This document shows positions 16,765 to 25,244 of a stretch of DNA of 64,000 nucleotides, piece after piece. This DNA comes from Microbacterium terrae (lineage in GTDB: Bacteria > Actinomycetota > Actinomycetes > Actinomycetales > Microbacteriaceae). The notes below the pieces were generated by a model. The model was not told the DNA's origin. It did no database searches and saw nothing but the letters and a program-made list of their open reading frames with translations. Numbering within the stretch: the first letter of the stretch is position 1; every line of letters begins with the position of its first letter. Where the stretch lies: the NCBI RefSeq assembly GCF_017831975.1, contig NZ_JAFDSS010000001.1:2542001-2606000 (forward strand), read 5' to 3'. The translations under genes and the position numbers were made by a program.

Positions 16765-17784
16765 ATGGACTTCGGAGTCGTCCTCCAGACCAATCCGCCC
16801 GCGGCGCGCACCGTGCAGCTGGCGAAGCTCGCCGAGGCGCACGGCTTCAGCCACGTGTGGACCTTCGACTCGCACCTGCTCTGGCAGGAGCCCTACGTGA
16901 TCCACTCGGCGATCCTCGCCGAGACCAAGCGGGTCATGGTGGGGCCGTTCGTGACGAACCCCGCAACGCGGGACTGGACGGTCACGGCATCCGTCTTCGC
17001 CACCCTCAACGAGATGTACGGCAACCGCACCGTGTGCGGCATCGGCCGCGGCGACTCGGCCGTGCGCGTCACCAACGGCAAGCCGGTGACGATGCGCGAG
17101 CTGCGCGAGTCGATCCATGTGATCCGCGAGCTCGGCAACTCGCGCGCCGTCGAGTACCACGGCGCGACCCTGCAATTCCCGTGGAGCCGCGGCTCGGAGC
17201 TCGAGGTGTGGGTCGCCGCGTACGGCCCGCTCGCGCTCGCGCTCACGGGCGAGGTGGGCGACGGGTTCATCCTGCAGCTCGCCGACGTCGACATCGCCGC
17301 GTGGATGATCAAGACGGTGAAGGATGCCGCAGCCGCCGCCGGGCGCGACCCCGAGTCGCTGCAGTTCTGCGTGGCCGCGCCGATGTACATCGGCGACGAC
17401 CGGGAGCACATGCGCGAGCAGTGCCGGTGGTTCGGCGGCATGGTCGGCAACCACGTCGCCGACATCGTCGCCAAGTACGGCCACCACGGCGAAGGCGTGC
17501 CCGAGGCGCTGACCGACTACATCGAGCGGCGCACCGGCTACGACTACAACACGCACGGCAAGAGCGGCAACGACCACGTCGACTTCGTGCCCGACGAGAT
17601 CGTGGAGCGCTTCTGCATCCTCGGCACCGCCGACGAGCACATCGCCAAGCTCGAGCAGCTGCGCGCGCTGGGGGTGACCCAGTTCGCCGGATACCTCCAG
17701 CACGACAACAAGGAGGAGACGATGCGGGTCTACGGCGAGACCGTCATCCCGGCGCTGCAGACCCACGTCACGGCGAAGTCGTGA
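16765..17784 (+). CDS. LLM-class flavin-dependent oxidoreductase
   Basis: 339-residue bacterial luciferase-like TIM-barrel protein. Typical strands are VWTFDSHLLW near the N-terminus, GPFVTNP, and the CGIGRGDSAVR and VAAYGPLALALTGEVGDGFIL blocks. It resembles the subfamily annotated as F420-dependent oxidoreductase CPS_4043 type (TIGR03842, from memory), which I recall near hydantoinase genes. It could use FMN or F420. In this operon it may oxidise or reduce the heterocycle before ring opening, a step for which no dihydropyrimidine dehydrogenase is seen. The start follows CTAGGAGC. Its stop overlaps the next gene by GTGA. Confidence 0.85.
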   Translation: MDFGVVLQTNPPAARTVQLAKLAEAHGFSHVWTFDSHLLWQEPYVIHSAILAETKRVMVGPFVTNPATRDWTVTASVFATLNEMYGNRTVCGIGRGDSAVRVTNGKPVTMRELRESIHVIRELGNSRAVEYHGATLQFPWSRGSELEVWVAAYGPLALALTGEVGDGFILQLADVDIAAWMIKTVKDAAAAAGRDPESLQFCVAAPMYIGDDREHMREQCRWFGGMVGNHVADIVAKYGHHGEGVPEALTDYIERRTGYDYNTHGKSGNDHVDFVPDEIVERFCILGTADEHIAKLEQLRALGVTQFAGYLQHDNKEETMRVYGETVIPALQTHVTAKS

Positions 17785-18731
17785 CGACGGCTCCCCCCGC
17801 AGACGCGCCGCCCAGCGGCATCCGTCGCCCCGACCGTGACACCCGCGGCCTGTTCGCGGCGATGTGGGGTGTGATCGGCGTCGTCGCGGTGATCGTCATC
17901 TGGGAGCTCTACAAGTTCCTCGGTCCCGCCGAGGGCGTGGTGATCTGGGCGGTCGAGGGAGAAGCCGGATCGGGCGTGATCATCCTCCCCCGCACCCACG
18001 ACCGCGCGATGCCGCACGTGTGGGACATGGTCGCGCGCCTGTTCGAGCCGACCAGCGGCGGCGACACCCCCGCGCTCTGGGTGACCGTCGCGCAGGCGGC
18101 GCTCGTGACTCTCGGCATCGCGGCCGTCGGCTGGCTGATCGGCGTCATCGTCGGCGCACTCCTCGGACTCGCGATGCAGCGCTGGCGGCTCGTCGAGTGG
18201 GGCCTGCTGCCCTGGGTCGTGGTGAGCCAGATCGTGCCGCTCATCGCGTTCGCCCCGGTGGTCAACGCCATCGGCAACCAGATCGACCGGGGCGGCACCC
18301 CCTGGCCGCAGTGGCTGTCGGTGGCTGTGATCGCGTCGTACCTCGCCTTCTTCCCCGTGGCGATCGGCGTGCTCCGCGGGCTCGACGCCCCCGACCGCAT
18401 CCACATCGACCTGATGCACACCTACGCCGCCGGCTACTGGCCGACGCTCCTGCGGCTGCGGCTTCCCGCCGCGGTGCCGTACCTGCTGCCGGCGCTGCGC
18501 CTCGCCGCGGCCAACGCCGTGCTCGGCGCGGTCGTCGCCGAGGTGTCGATCGGCATGCGCGGCGGCATCGGCCGCATGCTCATCCAGCTCGCCGGGCAGG
18601 CATCGAGCGACCCGGCCGCGCCCTGGGGCCCGACGTTCGGCGCCATCGTGCTCGGACTCATCGCCGCCGGCTCCGTGGCCCTGCTCGGACTCTGGCTCAA
18701 GAACTACCGCAGAGGAGAGGCCACCGCATGA
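17781..18731 (+). CDS. ABC transporter permease (SsuC/TauC/ThiX type)
   Basis: 316 residues, with a first membrane helix near residues 27-50, a periplasmic stretch, and the BPD_transp_1 core with EAA-type loop DLMHTYAAGYWPTLLRLRLPAAVPYLLPALRLA split over several motifs. The AAPWGPTFGAIVLG end is typical of permeases paired with NMT1-type binding proteins. GTG 17781 overlaps the previous stop. One of two permeases flanking the ATPase gene, so the pore is probably a heterodimer. Confidence 0.9.
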   Translation: MTTAPPADAPPSGIRRPDRDTRGLFAAMWGVIGVVAVIVIWELYKFLGPAEGVVIWAVEGEAGSGVIILPRTHDRAMPHVWDMVARLFEPTSGGDTPALWVTVAQAALVTLGIAAVGWLIGVIVGALLGLAMQRWRLVEWGLLPWVVVSQIVPLIAFAPVVNAIGNQIDRGGTPWPQWLSVAVIASYLAFFPVAIGVLRGLDAPDRIHIDLMHTYAAGYWPTLLRLRLPAAVPYLLPALRLAAANAVLGAVVAEVSIGMRGGIGRMLIQLAGQASSDPAAPWGPTFGAIVLGLIAAGSVALLGLWLKNYRRGEATA

Positions 18732-19558
18732 GCGCTGGACAGCCACAGGCATCGCACGACGGCACGGCGGCCGCGGCCGCGGTGCGGGTCGCCGAGGTCG
18801 GCAAGGTCTTCCCGACGAAGTCCGGCGAGGTCGTCGCGCTGACCGGAGTCGACCTCGAGGTCGCGGCCGGGGAGTTCGTATCTCTCATCGGCCCCTCAGG
18901 ATGCGGCAAGTCGACGCTCCTGCGCCTCATCGCCGACCTCGACGAGGCATCCTCCGGCGCACTCGAGATCTTCGGCAAGCCGGCGCGGCGAGCGCGGCTC
19001 GACCAGGACTACGGCATCGCCTTCCAGCAGGCGGGTCTTCTCCCCTGGCGCACGGTCGCGGCGAACATCTCGCTCCCCCTCGAACTCAACGGCATCGGCA
19101 AGACCGCCCGAGCGGCTCGCGTCGCCGAGCTCGCAGAGCTCGTGGGCCTGACGGAGTTCATCGGCCACTACCCCGACCAGCTCTCGGGCGGGATGCAGCA
19201 GCGCGTGGCGATCGCCCGCGCCCTCGCAACGAGCCCGCGACTCCTCCTCATGGACGAGCCCTTCGGAGCCCTCGACGAGATGACGCGCGAGCACCTGCAG
19301 TCCGAGCTCTCGCGCATCGCTGCCGAGACGGGCGCCGCGGTCGTGTTCGTCACCCACTCGATCCCCGAGGCGGTCTTCCTCTCGGACCGGGTCGTCGTGA
19401 TGAGCCCCCGGCCCGGACGCATCACCGAGGTCATCGAGACCGCCCTCGGCGCGTCCCGCGGCGAGGAGCTGCGCGAGGCGCCCGAGTACTACGAGCGCGT
19501 GACCGCGGTGCGCGAGGCGCTGCACGGCACGCGGCTCGAGAGGGCGAACGAACGATGA
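18728..19558 (+). CDS. ABC transporter ATPase (SsuB/TauB/ThiZ type)
   Basis: 276 residues with Walker A GPSGCGKST, Q-loop FQQAGLLPWRTV, signature LSGGMQQR, Walker B LLLMDEPFGALD and switch His in VFVTHSIPEAVFLSDRVVVM. The LLPWRTV and PFGALD forms are characteristic of nitrate/taurine/pyrimidine-type importers. It overlaps both flanking genes by ATGA, so expression is tightly coupled with the two permeases. Confidence 0.93.
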   Translation: MSAGQPQASHDGTAAAAAVRVAEVGKVFPTKSGEVVALTGVDLEVAAGEFVSLIGPSGCGKSTLLRLIADLDEASSGALEIFGKPARRARLDQDYGIAFQQAGLLPWRTVAANISLPLELNGIGKTARAARVAELAELVGLTEFIGHYPDQLSGGMQQRVAIARALATSPRLLLMDEPFGALDEMTREHLQSELSRIAAETGAAVVFVTHSIPEAVFLSDRVVVMSPRPGRITEVIETALGASRGEELREAPEYYERVTAVREALHGTRLERANER

Positions 19559-20400
19559 CGGCGCAGGCGACGACGGATGCCGCGGCCCCGCGGCTCTCGC
19601 GCGGGGCGCGTGGTCAGCGCGGGGCGGGGGGCACGTCACGTGCTCTCCCGTCCTGGCTGCGGTTCGTGGCCCCGATCGTGGTGGGCGCCGTCATCGCAGT
19701 GCTGTGGAGCGCGTACGTCGCGTCGGGGGCGGCGCCGCGCATGCTCCCGAGCCCGGCCGCGATCGCCGAGGAGTTCGTGCTGCGGTGGGACATCATCTGG
19801 GAGGACATGCTGGTCACGGGGACGAACGCCCTGATCGGCCTCATCGCGGGCTCGATCATCGCGGTGCTTCTCGCAGGCCTGGCAGCGGCCGCACGCCCGA
19901 TCGACGGCATGCTCGCTCCCCTCATCGCGGCGCTCGCCGTCATCCCGATCGTCGCCCTCACGCCGATCTTCAACACGATGTTCGGCGCCTCAAGCCAGTT
20001 CGGCCGCCAGGCGGTTGCGACGATCGCCGCGTTCATCCCGGTGTTCGTGAACGTGCTGCGCGGGCTCCGTCAGACCCGCGCCGTGCATCGCGACGTGCTG
20101 CGGGCATCGGCGGCCACGAGCGGTCAGACCTTCCGCCACCTCACGCTCCCGACCGCGCTCCCGTACCTGATGACGGGCCTGCGCATCGCCTCATCGCTCG
20201 CGGTCATCGCCGCGCTCGTCGCCGAGTACTTCGGCGGTCCGGCCGACGGCATCGGCACCGCGATCGCCACGTACGCCAAGTCGGGACGCGCCGACCTCGC
20301 GTGGGCCTACGTGTTCGGCGGCATCCTCATCGGCCTCGCCTTCTTCCTGGTCACCTCGCTGCTCGAGCGCCTGGTGACGAGAGGAGACGCCGGCTCCTGA
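19555..20400 (+). CDS. ABC transporter permease, second subunit
   Basis: 281 residues. An Ala/Arg-rich N-terminus precedes the first helix at about residues 38-55; the family sequence RMLPSPAAIAEEF follows, then five helices with the loop RASAATSGQTFRHLTLPTA. The SsuC/TauC/ThiX-like fold matches the first permease but the sequence is clearly different, so the importer uses two distinct pore subunits. ATG 19555 overlaps the ATPase stop. Confidence 0.91.
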   Translation: MTAQATTDAAAPRLSRGARGQRGAGGTSRALPSWLRFVAPIVVGAVIAVLWSAYVASGAAPRMLPSPAAIAEEFVLRWDIIWEDMLVTGTNALIGLIAGSIIAVLLAGLAAAARPIDGMLAPLIAALAVIPIVALTPIFNTMFGASSQFGRQAVATIAAFIPVFVNVLRGLRQTRAVHRDVLRASAATSGQTFRHLTLPTALPYLMTGLRIASSLAVIAALVAEYFGGPADGIGTAIATYAKSGRADLAWAYVFGGILIGLAFFLVTSLLERLVTRGDAGS

Positions 20401-20455
20401 GCGCCGCTCGTGACCGGCATCGCAACACCTGCACCACCGACCCGAAAGGACCAGC

Positions 20456-21631
20456 ATGAGACACAGCACCCAGCGCGGCCTCGCCGCAGCATCCATCGCC
20501 GCTGTTTCGGCACTCGCGCTCGCCGCGTGCACAGGCGGATCGACGCCCGACACGTCGTCCTCGGGCGACGCGGAGGACTTCGAACCGCTCACCGAGATCT
20601 CACTCCAGCTGCAGTGGCTGCCCCAGGCGCAGTTCGCCGGCTACTACGTCGCTCTCGACCAGGGCTACTTCGAGGAGGAGGGTTTCGACACCGTCGACAT
20701 CATCCCCTCGGGCGGCGACATCGTGCCCCAGGACGCCCTCATCGCGGGCGACGCCGACTTCGCCGTCGCCTGGGTGCCGAAGGTGCTCGGCTCGCTCGAG
20801 GCCTCGGGCGTCGAGCTGACCGACATCTCGCAGGTGTTCCAGAAGTCGGGCACCCTGCAGGTGTCGTGGGCCGGCGACGGCATCGAGTCGGTCGCCGACT
20901 TCGAGGGCAAGCGCATCGGCTCGTGGGGCTTCGGCAACGAGTGGGAGATCTTCGCGGCCATGGCCGCGGACGGCCTCGACGCGAGCTCGGTGTCGATCAC
21001 GACACAGGGCTTCGACATGAACGCCCTGCTCGACCGCGACGTCGACGCCGCCCAGGCCATGACGTACAACGAGTGGGCGCAGATCCTCGAGGTGGTGAAC
21101 CCCGACACCGGTGAGCTGTACCAGCCCGAGGACTTCGACGTCGTGAGCTACGAAGACACCGAGGGCGCCATGCTGCAGGACGCCATCTGGGCCGACACCG
21201 AGCGCCTCTCCGACCCGGCCTACGCCGACGCCGCGGTGCGGTTCCTCAAGGCCGTCACCAAGGGGTGGGTCTTCGCGCGCGACAACCCCGAGGAGGCCGC
21301 CGGGATCGTCTTCGACATCGCCTCCACCGCCGAGCTCGCCTACCCGGTCGGCCCGACCCACCAGCTGTGGCAGATGAACGAGGTCAACAAGCTCATCTGG
21401 ACCGGCGCCGACTTCGGTCTCGTCGACTCCGCAGCCTGGGACAAGACGGTCGCCGGTGCGCTTTCGGCGGTGAACCAGGATGGCCTCGAGCTCATCACCA
21501 CCGAGCCCGCCGAGTCGGCCTACTCCAACGAGTACATGCAGCAGGCGCTCGACGAGCTCTCGGACGAGGGCGTCGAGGTCGGCGGCGAGTACACGCCCAT
21601 CGAGGTCACCCTCACCGAGGGCGGCCAGTAG
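20456..21631 (+). CDS. NMT1/THI5-type substrate-binding lipoprotein
   Basis: 391-residue lipoprotein: signal peptide, lipobox LAAC with Cys25, then the NMT1 opening LQLQWLPQAQFAGYYVALDQG, which is the family hallmark for ThiY-like pyrimidine-binding proteins. Later NMT1 blocks include IAGDADFAVAWVPKVL and GKRIGSWGFGNEWE. An AAAGGA site precedes ATG 20456. Given the hydantoinase/ureidopropionase genes upstream and the aminotransferase downstream, a pyrimidine base, dihydropyrimidine, hydantoin or carbamoyl derivative is the likely cargo. Thiamine precursor uptake is the alternative, but no thi gene is present. Confidence 0.9.
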   Translation: MRHSTQRGLAAASIAAVSALALAACTGGSTPDTSSSGDAEDFEPLTEISLQLQWLPQAQFAGYYVALDQGYFEEEGFDTVDIIPSGGDIVPQDALIAGDADFAVAWVPKVLGSLEASGVELTDISQVFQKSGTLQVSWAGDGIESVADFEGKRIGSWGFGNEWEIFAAMAADGLDASSVSITTQGFDMNALLDRDVDAAQAMTYNEWAQILEVVNPDTGELYQPEDFDVVSYEDTEGAMLQDAIWADTERLSDPAYADAAVRFLKAVTKGWVFARDNPEEAAGIVFDIASTAELAYPVGPTHQLWQMNEVNKLIWTGADFGLVDSAAWDKTVAGALSAVNQDGLELITTEPAESAYSNEYMQQALDELSDEGVEVGGEYTPIEVTLTEGGQ

Positions 21632-21644
21632 GAGCGGTCGGGGG

Positions 21645-21731
21645 CGTTTCGTCTCGCTTCGCTTGCTCAACGACCGGGGGGTCATTCGCTCCCCGGTCGT
21701 TGGGAGAGGAGCGCAGCGACGAGACGGAACG
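21645..21731. repeat. ERIC-like inverted repeat pair
   Basis: CGTTTCGTCTCGCTTCGC... (left) faces ...GCAGCGACGAGACGGAACG (right), both flanking CGACCGG/CCGGTCG. It sits between the binding-protein and aminotransferase genes of the same operon. Confidence 0.85.
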
Positions 21732-21769
21732 CCCTTGACCCGCCGGCCCAGAACGGGGAACGTGTCGCC

Positions 21770-23083
21770 ATGACCGAAGAAGATCTCGACGCCCGCGCGA
21801 AGCGACTCGACCGCGCCCACGTCTTCCACTCCTGGTCGGCGCAGGCCGGCCTCGACCTGCCCGTCGTCGCCGGCGGCTCGGGCGCCGTCGTGTGGGATCA
21901 CGCCGGCACCAGGATGCTCGACTTCTCGAGCCAGCTCGTCAACGTGAACATCGGGCACCAGCATCCCGCCGTCGTCGACGCGATCCGCGAGCAGGCCTCA
22001 GCGCTCGCCACCATCGGCCCGGCGACGGCGAACCTCCGGCGCGGCGAGGCCGCCGCCCGCATCGTGGCGAAGGCCCCGGCAGGCTTCTCGAAGGTGTTCT
22101 TCACCAACGGCGGCGCCGACGCGAACGAGAACGCGATCCGCATGGCGAGGCTGCACACCGGTCGCGAGACGGTGCTGTCGACCTACCGCTCGTACCACGG
22201 CAACACGGGCGCCGCCATCATGGCGACCGGCGACTGGCGGCGGATGCCGAACCAGTTCGCGCACGGCCACGCCCACTTCTTCGGCCCGTACCTGTACCGC
22301 AGCGAATTCTGGGCGACGACGCCCGAGCAGGAGTCCGAGCGTGCGCTCCAGCACCTGCGCCGGGTGGTCCAGTCCGAGGGGCCGCAGACGATCGCGGCCA
22401 TCCTGCTCGAGACGATCCCCGGCACCGCCGGCATCCTGCTCCCCCCGCCCGGCTACCTCGCCGGCGTCCGCGCACTCGCCGACGAGTACGGCATCGTGCT
22501 CATCCTCGACGAGGTGATGGCGGGCTTCGGCCGCTCGGGCCGGTGGTTCGCCTTCGAGGGCTACGACGTCGTGCCCGACCTCATCACCTTCGCCAAGGGC
22601 GTGAACTCGGGCTACGTGCCGGTCGGGGGCGTGATCATCTCCGACGAGATCGCCGCGACGTTCGACGAGCGCGTCTTCCCGGGCGGCCTCACCTACTCGG
22701 GGCATCCGCTGGCGGCGGCATCCATCATCGCCTCCATCGACGCGATGGACGGCGAGGGCATCGTCGAGAACGCCCGTCGCATCGGCGCCGAGGCGATCGG
22801 CCCGGCGCTGCACGACCTCGCGGCGCGGCATCCGCTCATCGGCGAGGTGCGAGGCGAAGGCGTGTTCTGGGCGATGGAGTTCGTCGCCGACCCCGCCACC
22901 CGCGCTCCCCTGCCTGCAGCCGGGATCGCCGCGCTCAAGAAGGAGATCGTCGCCCGCGGCGTCGTGCCCTTCGTCGCCGACAACCGCATCCACGTGGTGC
23001 CGCCGTGCGTCGTGACCGGCGATCAGGTGGCCGAGGCGGTCGCGGCGTACGACGCCGCCATCACCGCCGTCGAGGCATCCTGA
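21770..23083 (+). CDS. Class III aminotransferase, probable beta-alanine (omega-amino acid) transaminase
   Basis: 437-residue PLP enzyme of the aspartate aminotransferase superfamily subgroup III. Lys276 (LITFAKGVNSGY) is the Schiff-base lysine and Asp247 (LILDEVMAGFGR) pairs with the pyridine nitrogen; FTNGGADANENAIRMAR binds the phosphate. It probably transfers the amino group of beta-alanine, product of the upstream amidohydrolase, to pyruvate or 2-oxoglutarate, giving malonate semialdehyde for the dehydrogenase at 25904. A clear paralogue lies at 62729, paired with another dehydrogenase. Last gene of the operon, ending at a hairpin. Confidence 0.88.
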   Translation: MTEEDLDARAKRLDRAHVFHSWSAQAGLDLPVVAGGSGAVVWDHAGTRMLDFSSQLVNVNIGHQHPAVVDAIREQASALATIGPATANLRRGEAAARIVAKAPAGFSKVFFTNGGADANENAIRMARLHTGRETVLSTYRSYHGNTGAAIMATGDWRRMPNQFAHGHAHFFGPYLYRSEFWATTPEQESERALQHLRRVVQSEGPQTIAAILLETIPGTAGILLPPPGYLAGVRALADEYGIVLILDEVMAGFGRSGRWFAFEGYDVVPDLITFAKGVNSGYVPVGGVIISDEIAATFDERVFPGGLTYSGHPLAAASIIASIDAMDGEGIVENARRIGAEAIGPALHDLAARHPLIGEVRGEGVFWAMEFVADPATRAPLPAAGIAALKKEIVARGVVPFVADNRIHVVPPCVVTGDQVAEAVAAYDAAITAVEAS

Positions 23084-23088
23084 CGCCC

Positions 23089-23125
23089 CTCCGCCCCTCC
23101 CCTGCCGGCGAGGACGCGGGCGGAG
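23089..23125. terminator. Bidirectional hairpin between convergent genes
   Basis: CTCCGCCC (23089-23096) and GGGCGGAG (23118-23125) pair across a 21-base loop in the 44-bp gap between the aminotransferase stop and the response-regulator stop. Confidence 0.5.
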
Positions 23126-23127
23126 TG

Positions 23128-23820
23128 CTAGATCCAGCCCTGCTCCCAGGCGCGCTCGGCGGCCTCATGGCGTGACGCCGCGTCGAGCTTCGTCATCGCC
23201 GACGAGAGGTAGTTGCGCACGGTCCCGGGAGCCAGATGCAGCCGATCGGCGATCTGCTGCACGCTGAGGGTCGATCGACTGTGGCGCACCACGTCGAGCT
23301 CGCGCTCTGTGAGCGGGCAGCGCTCGGCGCTCAGCGCGGTGGCCGCGATCTCGGGGTCGACGTAGCGCTTGCCGGCCGCCACGGTGCGGATGACGTCGGC
23401 GAGCTCCTCCGCGGGCGTGGACTTGGGCACGAAACCCGACACCTTCGACGCGAGCGCACGCCGCAGCACCCCGGGGCGCGCATGGCGGGTGACGATGACG
23501 ACGCGGGTCGAGTGGGCGGCGAGGATGCGAGCGGCGGCCTCGAGCCCATCGGCCTCGGGCATCTCGAGGTCGAGCAGGCATACGTCGGGCAGGTGCTCCG
23601 CTGCCTGCTCGATCGCGATCCGGCCGTTCTCCGCCGTCGCGACGACCTCGATGTCGGGCTCGAGGCCGAGGAGTGCGACGAGCGCGCCGCGGATCAGGTG
23701 CTCGTCATCGGCGACGAGGAGACGGATGCGACGCGCCTCGGTCTCGCCGGCGGCGGCGACCCCCGTGCCGCCCGTGCGGCCCCCGGGACCCGCGCTGCCC
23801 GCGTCGCCCCCGGCGCTCAC
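23128..23820 (-). CDS. DesR-like LuxR-family response regulator
   Basis: 230 residues. About 30 Gly/Ala-rich residues precede a receiver domain with VADDE, phospho-acceptor Asp84 (VCLLDLEMPEADGLEAA) and the KST lysine. The GerE HTH reads LTERELDVVRHSRSTLSVQQIADRL. The layout matches the DesR/YvfU group. It starts with GTG in a GTGA overlap with the kinase. No exporter genes lie next to this pair, so its targets are elsewhere or limited to itself. Confidence 0.91.
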   Translation of the reverse strand: MSAGGDAGSAGPGGRTGGTGVAAAGETEARRIRLLVADDEHLIRGALVALLGLEPDIEVVATAENGRIAIEQAAEHLPDVCLLDLEMPEADGLEAAARILAAHSTRVVIVTRHARPGVLRRALASKVSGFVPKSTPAEELADVIRTVAAGKRYVDPEIAATALSAERCPLTERELDVVRHSRSTLSVQQIADRLHLAPGTVRNYLSSAMTKLDAASRHEAAERAWEQGWI

Positions 23821-25040
23821 GCCGTCATCTCCGCGTCGACGGATGCTGCCGCTGCGCGGGCGGGCACCGTGGCCCGCACCGAGAAGCGGTGTCCGGCGGC
23901 ATCCGCCACCACCGTGCCGCCGACTGCGGCGAGCCGGTCGCGCAGCCCGGCGAGCCCCGACCCGGCAGCAGCGGCGTCACCGGCAGCAGCCGCGTCACCG
24001 GCGGGATGGGCTCCGTCGTTCTCGATCTCGAGGACCCAGTCGCCCGCGCGCTCCGCCAGCGCGATCGACACCGCCTGCGCCTCACTGTGGCGGAGGATGT
24101 TGGTCGTGGCCTCGCGCACGACCGACGCGAGGGCGCTGCGGACGGCGGCATCGGTGGGGAGCGCGGCGATGCTGAGCGCGCAGGCCGCGCCCGAGGCGGT
24201 CAGCACCTCGCGGGCGTTCTCGAGCTCGTCGTCGAGCGACACCCGGCGGTAGCCGGCCACCAGCGACCGGGTCTCCTCGAGCGCCTGCTTCGCGATGACC
24301 CGCACCTCGTGGATGTTCTCGCGCGCGGCATCCGGATCACGTTCGAGCAGCCGCTCCGCGAGCTCGGACTTGAGCGAGATCACCTGCAGGTGGTGCCCCT
24401 GGATGTCGTGCAGGTCGGAGGCGAACCGCAGCCGCTCCTGGGCGACCGCCAGTTGGGCGGCAGTGCGGCGGTGCCGGTCGAGTTCGACCACGATCTGCCA
24501 CCACCACACGCACGAGATCAGCATGAACGGCAGCAGGGCCGCATAGATCAGCGTCGGCCACGCGCCGGCGTCGGACGCGAACGCGAACGGGCCCCCCGCG
24601 ATCGCCGCGGTCAGCCACGCGTGGGCGACCAGCACGGCAGCACCGGCAGCGACGACCCACCAGCGCAAGCGGCGCGATACGAGACATGCGACGAGGCACG
24701 TCGCCGCCCACAGCGCCGCGGCACCGGTGAAGCCCGTCGCCGGATCGAAGAGAGCCAGCACCCAGACGGCGAGCGCGGGGGCGACGAGACCGGCAGTCCA
24801 CCCCGGGGCGGGAAGGCCGCCCGCCAGTCCCGACCGGAGGAACCAGCACCAGCGCACCTGCACACCCGTCGCGACCAGCTGCAGCACGATGATCACCGTG
24901 ATGAGCGCGCCGGGCGCCTCGCCGAGCGACTCGAGCATCAGGAGCGCAACGAATGCGCCGAAGAATCCGATGAAGAAGACGATCGAGCCCAGCGTGTACA
25001 GCCACGTGTGGCGGACGCTCCGCGAGCTCTCTGTGGGCAT
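23817..25040 (-). CDS. DesK-like sensor histidine kinase
   Basis: 407 residues: five or six membrane helices in residues 15-185 without a large extracellular loop, then a HisKA_3 domain with His211 in RFASDLHDIQGHHLQVISLK, the DesK/LiaS signature. A shortened ATPase domain follows (N-box REATTNILRHS; AGSGLAGLRDRLAAVGG), interrupted by an Ala/Gly/Asp repeat tract. The ATG at 25040 is chosen because the -10 hexamer TACTGT ends 7 bases upstream; a longer reading would run across that promoter. Membrane-embedded sensing of lipid state or amphiphiles is typical of the group. Confidence 0.9.
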   Translation of the reverse strand: MPTESSRSVRHTWLYTLGSIVFFIGFFGAFVALLMLESLGEAPGALITVIIVLQLVATGVQVRWCWFLRSGLAGGLPAPGWTAGLVAPALAVWVLALFDPATGFTGAAALWAATCLVACLVSRRLRWWVVAAGAAVLVAHAWLTAAIAGGPFAFASDAGAWPTLIYAALLPFMLISCVWWWQIVVELDRHRRTAAQLAVAQERLRFASDLHDIQGHHLQVISLKSELAERLLERDPDAARENIHEVRVIAKQALEETRSLVAGYRRVSLDDELENAREVLTASGAACALSIAALPTDAAVRSALASVVREATTNILRHSEAQAVSIALAERAGDWVLEIENDGAHPAGDAAAAGDAAAAGSGLAGLRDRLAAVGGTVVADAAGHRFSVRATVPARAAAASVDAEMTA

Positions 25041-25047
25041 GGCTTCG

Positions 25048-25071
25048 ACAGTAGACCAGTGACAAATGTCA
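25048..25071 (-). promoter_or_regulatory. Leaderless promoter with palindromic operator of the DesKR-like operon
   Basis: TACTGT (minus strand, 25048-25053) ends 7 bases before the kinase ATG. The palindrome TGACAAATGTCA (25060-25071) lies 6 bp upstream of it, within or next to the -35 region. Autoregulation by the encoded DesR-like protein is the simplest reading, not demonstrated. Confidence 0.5.
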
Positions 25072-25244
25072 TCGCCGCGGCGTGAGGAACCGCCCGCGAA
25101 GACGTGATGCCGCGACACTGCCGCCGGGCTCGCACACCTCGAAGGATGGAGTCATCGCCGGGGGCGGCATCCGTCCCCTCCACGACATCCGGCGTCCGCC
25201 GGGAGCACGTGAAACGCACGAGAGCAACACGAGAGGAACACACC

